Source: JAJYZP01 sp049964535
Lineage (GTDB): Bacteria > Actinomycetota > Acidimicrobiia > Acidimicrobiales > Acidimicrobiaceae
NCBI GenBank assembly: GCA_049964535.1
Contig: JBMFXG010000148.1
Span: forward strand, 1 to 6,687
Length of the DNA: 6,687 nt
Reading direction: 5' to 3'
Under the pieces are notes generated by a model that was given only the letters and a program-made list of their open reading frames with translations, was not told the origin of the DNA and made no database searches. Of the stretch, positions 1 to 4,981 are shown one piece after another; position 1 is the stretch's first letter; every line of letters begins with the position of its first letter. The position numbers and the translations under genes were made by a program.

Positions 1-250
1 CACACAGCGTCTTCATCGCATCGAACTCACAGGGGAGTCGATGCGTCGAGATACACAGCCTCCCACCAAGGAGCACTAGTCACAAAAGAGCCCCGCTGCC
101 TACAATGAGATCAAGCTCCTGCACACCAAAGAAGAGACAAAAGGAGGTGAGATAAGGGGACAGCGTGACACTCTTCGCAGAGCGTCAACACACCCATGCT
201 TAGGTGTCCGAAAACTCCGGACTCGGTGTCCGAAATCAGCGGAATATGCA
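1..250 (-). mobile_element. Left end of a second IS21-family element (element B), inserted in istA of element A; partial
   Basis: The minus strand starting at 250 reads TGCATATTCCGCTGATTTCG, a TG-starting tip. It is followed by two tandem copies of a repeat that on the plus strand reads GGTGTCCGA...CGGA(A/C)T (203-223 and 225-245). Multiple short terminal repeats next to a TG...CA tip are typical of IS21-family ends. The tip resembles that of element A (TGAGTATTCCG at 1014), but the repeats carry TCC where A has TAC, so B is a related but different element. It lies in the same orientation as A, so its body should continue left of base 1. From the spacing in element A its istA would start near base 90 or further left; I could not identify a start (an ATG at 14-16 is too close to the edge to judge). 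IS21 assignment of this end is inferred from the repeats alone. Confidence 0.6.
203..250 (-). repeat. Tandem terminal repeats and tip of IS21-type element B
   Basis: Two tandem copies of a 21-base unit (203-223 and 225-245; plus strand GGTGTCCGAAAACTCCGGACT and GGTGTCCGAAATCAGCGGAAT), then the tip TATGCA ending at 250. IS21-family IstA binds such multiple end repeats. The orientation equals that of the repeats at 943-1010, so these are not the opposite (right) end of element A, which would be inverted. Confidence 0.65.
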
Positions 251-854
251 CAAACGCACGAACGTGTGCGTTGATCCACCAGATGAGTTCTTGAGGGGGA
301 GTGATCTCAGCGTAGATCAGACCCGACGCACCCATGGCTGCAACGAACAGCTCAGCCTCACTCGTGACCTCGCGTCGATAGACGTCGTAGATCGGGAGCT
401 TTCCCCCAGGGAGGTCAACAAAAAGACGTTCACCGGCTTTGTGCTCTTGACGCATAACGACATCGATGGTCTTTGCGAAGCAAAGATAATGCGCACAGAA
501 CTGGGAGTAGCCATAGCCATCTGGATACAGCTCTCGGTATTCATGCCACAGCAGCATCATGGTGACGTGAGGTCGGGGCAGCTCGGCGTGGATCTTCGCC
601 CAGTCCGGCATCGGGCGCTCGTCGCTCGCCACGTGTTGGCGAGTTGGAAACAGCATGGCATCCAAGGCATTGTCGCTACTTCCTTCCGGAATAGGCCATG
701 TGAGATTGGCTGCCTTCGCACGCCTGACATAATCAGCCACCGTCGTTGGAGGAATCTGTAGTGACGCGCCTACGAGTCGGAGACTGAGTTCCTCGCCGAA
801 GGTGAGCCTGAGAACTTCACGGATCTTACGCATGGCAATATGGGGACGAGACAC
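251..854 (-). pseudogene. istA: IS21-family transposase IstA, N-terminal part only
   Basis: IstA is the DDE transposase of IS21 elements and works with the AAA+ helper IstB. The start is GTG at 854, with GAGGAG six bases upstream on the minus strand; an in-frame ATG at 833 begins the MRKIREVLRL block that opens many homologues. Visible parts are a helix-turn-helix at about residues 20-47 (SLRLVGASLQIPPTTVADYV), the family segment PMPDWAKIHAEL (81-92), GYGYSQFCAHY (113-123), and the start of the catalytic core with the first Asp in LFVDLPG (D147). Homology runs to HVRAF (197-201) and then stops where the tip of element B begins (250). The frame stays open to 111, but residues 202-247 are translated IS-end DNA and match nothing in IstA. 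The second Asp and the Glu of the active site are missing, so it cannot be catalytic. Family assignment is strong. Confidence 0.85.
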
Positions 855-942
855 TGGCTACTCCTCGATGAATAGGTAATCATTCGAAGTAGCTTGCTCT
901 GTCTTGTGGCGTTACGTCAGCATGTTCTTGCCTCAATCCCAG
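855..942 (-). promoter_or_regulatory. Leader between element A end repeats and istA
   Basis: This short non-coding stretch contains the GAGGAG ribosome binding site for istA (minus strand, just upstream of the GTG at 854). An IS21 promoter would be expected here or within the end repeats, but I see no convincing -35/-10 pair. Confidence 0.4.
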
Positions 943-1014
943 GGTGTACGAGAACCCCGGAATCGGTGTACGAATTGCTTCGGAATGGGTGTACGAAAAC
1001 CCCCGGAATACTCA
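943..1014 (-). repeat. Three tandem terminal repeats and outer tip of IS21-family element A
   Basis: Three imperfect copies of GGTGTACGA-(5 to 8 bases)-CGGAAT occur at 943-963, 965-986 and 988-1010. They end in the tip ATACTCA, whose minus-strand reading is TGAGTATTCCG. Their spacing of about 22-23 bases and their place upstream of istA are those of IS21-family transposase-binding sites. They also resemble the two repeats at 203-245. Confidence 0.75.
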
Positions 1015-1409
1015 ATTGTTAATCGTCTTCGGTGTAGGCCCTATATCCTCACTGCTTTAAACAAGTGCCGGTCCCACATAGAGACTTCGGCGTCTTTCGT
1101 ATTACAGCAACTAGAAACACCTCCTGAGCCAACTCTTGAGAACCTGAGGTGCCATTTTGGATCTGAGAACTGAGATCCGTTGCCAGCCTCCCGGCCTAAC
1201 CGTGTCTTGACAGCGTTGCGCAGGCTCCTCCAGTTAGTGTTGCAGGATTCATGGGCTGACTCTTGAATCACTTTGAAGCCAGAGAATCGGCGCAGCCTTA
1301 CCCGATGCGTCTAGCCCCAAAGGCCGAGCTGTCATAGATCTCGCTCTGATGATGACCCCGGGTCGTTTGGACTACCCGGTCTGGCCGTGGGGTGGGTCTT
1401 TCCTGATAA

Positions 1410-1435
1410 ACTCTTCCCTTACGTAAGAGTATAGT
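1410..1435 (+). promoter_or_regulatory. Possible promoter/operator region of the SulP gene
   Basis: TATAGT at 1430-1435 resembles a -10 box, but the bases 17 upstream (about 1407-1412, TAAACT) match a -35 poorly. Overlapping it is an inverted repeat, ACTCTT and AAGAGT separated by nine bases, with the palindrome CTTACGTAAG inside. That arrangement would suit an operator covering the promoter. It is a prediction from pattern only. Confidence 0.25.
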
Positions 1436-1468
1436 ATCATCGCTGGGCAGTTGAGCTTCTGCCTGGCA

Positions 1469-1487
1469 GGACGAGACGATCTCGTCC
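1469..1487 (+). repeat. Perfect 8-bp inverted repeat in the SulP leader
   Basis: GGACGAGA-CGA-TCTCGTCC is a perfect 8-base stem with a 3-base loop. It ends 13 bases before the AGGAAAGG ribosome binding site (1501-1508). It is followed by CTCTCTCTTC, not a T run, so it is a poor terminator. An operator, an mRNA-stabilising hairpin or an attenuator element are possible. Confidence 0.4.
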
Positions 1488-1515
1488 CTCTCTCTTCATC
1501 AGGAAAGGTACTTCG

Positions 1516-3147
1516 TTGGATAGTGCACAGTCGGAGACCCCTCACACTGCGGCGGGTAGCACGAACGCGTCGATAGTGAGCAGTATGCAAGGTGATCCGG
1601 GGTGGTGGAGATCGCCGAGGCAGTGGCGAATCGAGGTGCTAGCGGCCATGGTGGTCGGGATCGCTCTCATCCCAGAGGCAATTTCGTTTTCCGTTGTTGC
1701 TCACGTTGCACCGCAGGTGGGTCTCTTTGCATCATTTGTGATGGCGATGACCATATCGATTGTCGGTGGTCGGCGTGCGATGATCTCCGCAGCCACCGGT
1801 TCAACGGCGCTAGTTCTGGCTCCGCTCTCACGTCACTATGGGCTCCACTATTTAATTGCAGCAGTGCTCCTTGCTGGTGTAGTTCAAATCGTCCTCGGAC
1901 TTCTGGGGGCTGCCAAACTTATGCGTTATGTGCCTCGAGCAGTGTCGGTCGGCTTCGTCAACGCGCTAGGGATTTTGCTCTTTCTTGCCCAGCTGTCGAA
2001 CCTCAGGAATGTATCGTATCTGGTCTATGTACTCGTACTCCTCGGTTTGGGTGTCATTACCCTCTTCCCTCGAGTCAATCGCACGATTCCCGCTCCACTG
2101 ATTGCTATCGTGCTCGTTACTACCATTGCGATCATTGGGCATTTTCACGGTGTCCCAACGGTGGGAGACAAGGGCACACTGCCTTCGTCTCTTCCTCTGC
2201 CGACCCGCCTTGCGGTACCGATGACACTTCGTACCCTTCATATCATTGCTCTTCCAGCGGTAGGCATGGCAGTCGTCGGTCTCCTCGAGACCCAGATGAC
2301 CGCTCGTCTCGTGGATGACATAACTTCCTCGGGCTCAAACAAACGACGAGAAAGTATTGGGCAGGGGATTGCCAACATCATTGCGGGTATCTTCGGCGGC
2401 ATGGGGGGCTGTGCGATGATCGGACAGACCATGATTAACCTCAAATCCGGCGCACGGACCAGAATGTCTACCTTTCTGGCAGGAGTCTTTTTACTCATCT
2501 TGGTGGTAGTGATGAACCCTCTCGTGTCAAAGATTCCAATGGCAGCGCTCGTAGCGGTCATGTTCGTGGTGGCGTATAACACCTTTAACTGGGAAAGTAT
2601 TGCCCCATCGCACCTCAGGCGCCTTCCGAAAGCGGAGACCTCCGTTATGATCATCACGGTTATTCTGACCGTGGCAACCGGCAATCTCTCGATCGGCGTC
2701 ATCGCTGGATCGATCATGGCCGCCCTTCTTTTCGCTCACCGAGTACAGGGTCAAGCGCAGGTTGTTCGTGTGACGAAAGATCATCATCGCTGGAATCTGC
2801 ATCTTCCCTTTCACCATGTGAACGATGCGGACCTTGTTCGCTCGGGAGCTACGCGTACACCGCGTGATCTCGATGGGCAAGTTTCTGTCTACCAGATTCG
2901 AGGTGAGCTCTTCTTCGCCTCCAGTAGCGACCTCAGTGACCACTTCGATTACGTGGGTGATTCCTCCCATATCGTCATTGATTTATCGGAGTCACACATC
3001 TGGGATGCTTCTACAGTAGCGGCGCTCGATCAGGTGATCTCCAAATACGCGCATCATGGCAAATCGGTCGAGATTGTTGGTATGAATGACGAGAGTCGTG
3101 AGCTACATGATGCTTTAACCGGCCGTCTCGCCTCAGATCACTCGTGA
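1516..3147 (+). CDS. SulP-family inorganic anion transporter with C-terminal STAS domain
   Basis: Predicted inner-membrane secondary transporter (SLC26/SulP family) of 543 residues, the usual bacterial length. Start: TTG at 1516, seven bases after a strong AGGAAAGG; an ATG at 1585 (M24, MQGDPGWWRS) is a weaker alternative. The first ~38 residues are polar. Membrane segments follow from about 40 to 405, with the N-terminal transport-core signature GIALIPEAISFSV (48-60), VGLFASF (68-74), GGRRAMISAATG (84-95), GLLETQMTARLVDD (255-268) and GIFGGMGGCAMIGQTMIN (291-308). Residues 410-450 are a linker. A cytoplasmic STAS domain occupies about 453-540, with its conserved DLSESHIWDAS segment (489-499). 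The pattern is closest to the YbaR/YvdB-like bacterial group (from memory). Substrate (sulfate, bicarbonate, dicarboxylate or another anion) cannot be read from the sequence. It is a single gene: an IS21 fragment lies upstream and a terminator and a convergent MerR gene downstream. No defects seen. Confidence 0.93.
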   Translation: MDSAQSETPHTAAGSTNASIVSSMQGDPGWWRSPRQWRIEVLAAMVVGIALIPEAISFSVVAHVAPQVGLFASFVMAMTISIVGGRRAMISAATGSTALVLAPLSRHYGLHYLIAAVLLAGVVQIVLGLLGAAKLMRYVPRAVSVGFVNALGILLFLAQLSNLRNVSYLVYVLVLLGLGVITLFPRVNRTIPAPLIAIVLVTTIAIIGHFHGVPTVGDKGTLPSSLPLPTRLAVPMTLRTLHIIALPAVGMAVVGLLETQMTARLVDDITSSGSNKRRESIGQGIANIIAGIFGGMGGCAMIGQTMINLKSGARTRMSTFLAGVFLLILVVVMNPLVSKIPMAALVAVMFVVAYNTFNWESIAPSHLRRLPKAETSVMIITVILTVATGNLSIGVIAGSIMAALLFAHRVQGQAQVVRVTKDHHRWNLHLPFHHVNDADLVRSGATRTPRDLDGQVSVYQIRGELFFASSSDLSDHFDYVGDSSHIVIDLSESHIWDASTVAALDQVISKYAHHGKSVEIVGMNDESRELHDALTGRLASDHS

Positions 3148-3148
3148 T

Positions 3149-3172
3149 GGGCTCTCATGGGAGAACCCTTTA
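3149..3172 (+). terminator. Probable weak rho-independent terminator after the SulP gene
   Basis: Starting two bases after the stop codon: GGG-C-TCTC-ATGG-GAGA-A-CCC (3149-3168), seven pairs around one C/A mismatch with a 4-base loop, followed by TTT. The stem is sound but the T tract is short, so termination may be partial. Confidence 0.45.
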
Positions 3173-3561
3173 GAGTAATGACCATGTCATCTGGTGGGTG
3201 TTCTTGAACTGCAATACTGATGGATTGTGGTATCGGTTCCGGTTGAGGCCTTCTCCTAAAGACTTGTCTAACCCCTGAGCAAACCCGCATGATATCGATA
3301 GTGTAGGGGTGGTGGAAACCGACAATAATTTCTCGATGCTGCTCTAGCATCAACTGAACGGTTGCTGAGAACAAGACACCATTGGGGCTTTACGGTCATC
3401 GACCGCGGACGCGTGATCGACAAAAAACGATGGATCAGCACGGTCTCATCAAAGTGGCGAACCTCAGAGCACGGCCGGTCTGCGTCGGAAGGATGCGCAC
3501 TCATGGTTCAGTAGCGTCGGAGTTGCACCTTGCCCCTTCGCTGTGCACCTTCGGGGAGAGG
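3173..3561. other. Gap between convergent genes, no supported gene
   Basis: About 390 bases between the SulP terminator and the MerR stop. Minus-strand frames at 3138-3374 and 3268-3504 lack ribosome binding sites and family motifs. A plus-strand frame from TTG 3362 to the stop at 3512-3514 (50 residues, including TVIDRGRVIDKKRWISTVSS) reads like protein but has no ribosome binding site and I do not recognise it; it may be a gene remnant. The word TGCACCTT occurs twice in 3524-3551. No clear terminator for the MerR gene was found. Confidence 0.35.
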
Positions 3562-4005
3562 TTATGAGGTACTACTTGCGATGCCTTGAAGCTGGGTAGT
3601 AGTTAACGTGACACCATGATGGTCTGCTGCATCGTAGAGATGTCGAACCATGGACTCGGCAGCATCGAGCTGAATTCGAAGGGTGCGGCAACGCTCTTCT
3701 GCAATCTCGGCGTAGTGTCGAAGCCGTTCATGGATCTGAACCTCCTCCTCCGTGTTGCACGACCCTGCAGCGAGTCGGTCGTTCGTAGTAAGGAGTTCGG
3801 CAATTTCGTCAAGCGTAAAGCCTAAGGGCTTCATGTGTTTCACGAGTCGTAGGCGATCGATGTCCTGATCGGTATAGAGCCTGAAACCACCGCTACTCCT
3901 GCCGGATGGTGTCACGATGCCAACCTCTTCATAGTGGCGAATCGTACGAAGGGAGAGGCCGACGGCTTCTGCAACTTCTCCAATTTGGTGCATCCAGAAC
4001 TTCAC
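3562..4005 (-). CDS. MerR-family transcriptional regulator
   Basis: DNA-binding one-component regulator, about 143-147 residues, a normal MerR length. The frame is open up to 4218, but the extra ~70 N-terminal residues are low-complexity and lie beside the IS3 end. MerR homology begins at MHQIGEVAEAVGLSLRTIRH. I prefer GTG 4005 (AAGG about seven bases upstream) or ATG 3993 (MHQIGE). In order: winged helix-turn-helix (first ~25 residues, GEVAEAVGLSLRTIRHYEEVG), wing with SGGFRLYTDQDIDRL, second HTH LGFTLDEIAELL, then a long helix likely to form the dimer coiled coil (EEEVQIHERLRHYAEIAEERCRTLRIQL). There is one Cys in AGSCN and one in the coiled coil. The paired or clustered metal-binding Cys of MerR, CueR or ZntR are not evident, so the inducer is unknown. 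Convergent with the SulP gene; a regulatory link is unproven. Confidence 0.85.
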   Translation of the reverse strand: MKFWMHQIGEVAEAVGLSLRTIRHYEEVGIVTPSGRSSGGFRLYTDQDIDRLRLVKHMKPLGFTLDEIAELLTTNDRLAAGSCNTEEEVQIHERLRHYAEIAEERCRTLRIQLDAAESMVRHLYDAADHHGVTLTTTQLQGIASSTS

Positions 4006-4014
4006 TTTCGAGCC

Positions 4015-4086
4015 TTGACCTACTCGCCTTGTGGTCAATAGGCCAAACCTTGTAGCGTATCCTACTCGTTCGCTCCTGGTGGAGCG
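4015..4086. promoter_or_regulatory. Dyads upstream of the MerR gene, possible operator region
   Basis: Two inverted repeats lie just upstream of the likely MerR start. One is TTGACC (4015-4020) and GGTCAA (4033-4038), six bases each with a 12-base spacer. The other is CGCTCC-TGGT-GGAGCG (4071-4086), perfect six-base arms. MerR proteins bind dyads in promoters, often their own. I could not place a convincing -35/-10 pair with the long 19-20 base spacer expected for classic MerR targets, so this remains a pattern-based suggestion. Confidence 0.3.
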
Positions 4087-4258
4087 CAATCTACTGGTTG
4101 CGTCGATTGGGGTCTGTTCGTCTTTCGCCTTTAGCGAACCACTTGGCTGGCCAGGTTGGCCCATGGGAACCTTGGAGTGGTAGATCCCTTTGCCGTTGGT
4201 GGGCTCGGTAACTGTCAAGCCAGTTGACGTATTTCTTGAAAATATCTTTGGTGTCCTG
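4087..4258 (-). other. IS3 right-end region and spacer to the MerR gene
   Basis: The sequence after the transposase stop reads, on the minus strand, TCAACTGGCTTGACAGTTAC at about 4210-4229, which resembles the right terminal region of IS3-family elements (TCAA...CTTGACA...). The exact tip cannot be fixed because the left inverted repeat is outside the window. From about 4205 down to 4087 no feature is apparent. Confidence 0.3.
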
Positions 4259-4876
4259 CTACGCCGTTGCTAACCTCCTCTCTCGCTGCTCTGCACTCGG
4301 TGTGGTCCATGTGTCTGTTGCTGGTGACCAGTTGCGGATCTTGCCGGAGATCCATCGAGACGGGTTCTTCATTTTGGCTTGTTCGTAGAGTGTCTGTCGC
4401 TGAGCGAGTATCTCAATGTGGTCTCCGTTGTGCATCTCCGAGGCGGTGACGAAGTTGAGAGCGGAGTGGCGATGGTGATCGTTGTAGTACGTGACGAACT
4501 TCTCTATCCAAACCCGTGCAGCGTTGAGATCGGAGAAGCCTCCATAGGGGTAGCCGGGCCAGTACTTCGTTGTGCGAAAGAGCGCTTCGATATGGGGATT
4601 GTCGTCTGAAACCCGTGGCCGGGAGTTCGTTGTGACAATACCCAAGTCATAACAGAGCGCAAGGAGCGCCGTTCCTTTCATAGGAGAGCCATTGTCTGAG
4701 TGGAGGATCTTTGGAGCACTGCCTCCCTCTCGAAGTGTGGCACGTTGGATGACGTCGGCCAGGTACTGCGATGACTCACGACCGTAGACCTCGTAGCCAA
4801 CGATCTTTCTTGAGTAGAGATCCATGACGAAGTAGAGATAGAAGAATGCTCCCTCGACTGGTCCTTACGTCCACGA
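4259..4876 (-). pseudogene. IS3-family transposase (OrfB), C-terminal exon, degenerate and split by a group II intron
   Basis: This is the tail of an IS3-type DDE transposase. The open part begins at an internal ATG (4825). Coding similarity extends upstream (GPVEGAFFYLYFV) to an in-frame TAA at about 4865. Beyond it TCG TGG (S W) touches the intron boundary at 4877. In IS3 proteins this point reads W-S-W-D-I-T, where D is the first catalytic Asp; here the next codons are ACG TAA, so that Asp and a few residues are gone. The rest of the active site is intact: Asp in HSDNGSPMKG (D44 from the internal ATG) and Glu in DNPHIEALFRT (E80), exactly 35 residues between them, the DD(35)E hallmark. The C-terminal YYNDHHRHSALNFVTASE and RNWSPATDTW blocks are typical. 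OrfA and the N-terminal half of OrfB should lie beyond the intron, right of the window. Not functional as read. Confidence 0.85.
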
Positions 4877-4973
4877 GTAGGGTCGGACCGGGGCGCCCTG
4901 CCAGCCTCTCGACTGGTGGGTTTCCCCGGCCCGCCCTCCGAACCGGACGTGCGACTCTCACCGCATCCGGCTC
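4877..4973 (-). ncRNA. Group II intron domains V and VI with branch-point adenosine
   Basis: Domain V is the 34-base segment 4940-4973. Its lower helix GAGCCGGA/TCCGGTTC contains the AGC triad, and its upper helix TGCGGT/GTCGCA is capped by a GAGA tetraloop, with the two-base CG bulge. After a three-base GGA linker, domain VI (4877-4936) folds as a long hairpin. Its basal GGGC pairs with G-A-CCC so that one A (position 4883) is bulged, seven bases from the 3' end (TAC). Above this, GGGCC pairs with GGTCC and GGGG with CCCC, then CCC with GGG, and CCAGTC with GGCTGG around a GAGA loop. This is the canonical geometry for lariat splicing. Confidence 0.93.
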
Positions 4974-4981
4974 TCCACGTG

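Larger units (their letters stand above)
251..1014 (-). mobile_element. IS21-family element A, left-end fragment interrupted by element B
   Basis: This fragment consists of the outer tip at 1014, three terminal repeats (943-1010), a leader of about 90 bases and the first 201 codons of istA. The C-terminal half of istA, the helper ATPase gene istB and the right end are absent here. If element B is a clean insertion they should lie left of B, outside the window. If B's arrival was followed by deletion they are lost. Target duplication cannot be tested because the other ends are not visible; the bases next to the tips are CAAACGCA (from 251) and ATTGTT (from 1015). Confidence 0.75.
1015..1515. 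other. Intergenic region, no gene recognised; leader of the SulP gene at its right end
   Basis: About 500 bases between the IS21 tip and the transporter gene. The open frames here (for example 904-1173 plus, 1041-1271 minus, 1372-1590 minus) lack good ribosome binding sites and recognisable motifs. Structure that can be seen: a dyad CCGGGT/ACCCGG at 1358-1379 with a 10-base loop, the palindrome CTTACGTAAG at 1418-1427 within a wider ACTCTT/AAGAGT pair, a TATAGT box at 1430-1435, and a perfect hairpin at 1469-1487 just before the ribosome binding site. The first 350 bases could be decayed mobile DNA, but I cannot show it. Confidence 0.4.

Noticed and set aside
141..202. Strong Shine-Dalgarno-like AAAGGAGGTGA on the plus strand near 140-150
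   Set aside because: The only nearby start (GTG 165) gives a frame of about 12 codons that ends in TAG; no gene follows.
111..248. Continuation of the istA frame beyond codon 201
   Set aside because: The translated residues come from the end repeats of the second IS and match no part of IstA; the open frame is chance read-through.
204..761. 185-residue plus-strand frame
   Set aside because: Antisense to istA and starting inside the IS end repeats; no family motifs.
203..1014. A single internally deleted IS21 (MITE-like) element with both ends present
   Set aside because: The two repeat sets are in direct, not inverted, orientation and differ in sequence, so they are two left ends.
1041..1271. 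76-residue minus-strand frame with NTKDAEVSMWDRHL
   Set aside because: Reminded me loosely of a transposase tail, but no family could be named, there is no ribosome binding site, and its end falls next to the IS21 tip.
1602..2318. 238-residue plus-strand frame inside the transporter gene
   Set aside because: Alternative frame of the SulP gene; Cys/Ser/Arg-rich shadow sequence with no domain.
3138..3374. 78-residue minus-strand frame overlapping the SulP stop and terminator
   Set aside because: TTG start without a ribosome binding site, overlaps the terminator hairpin, no known motif.
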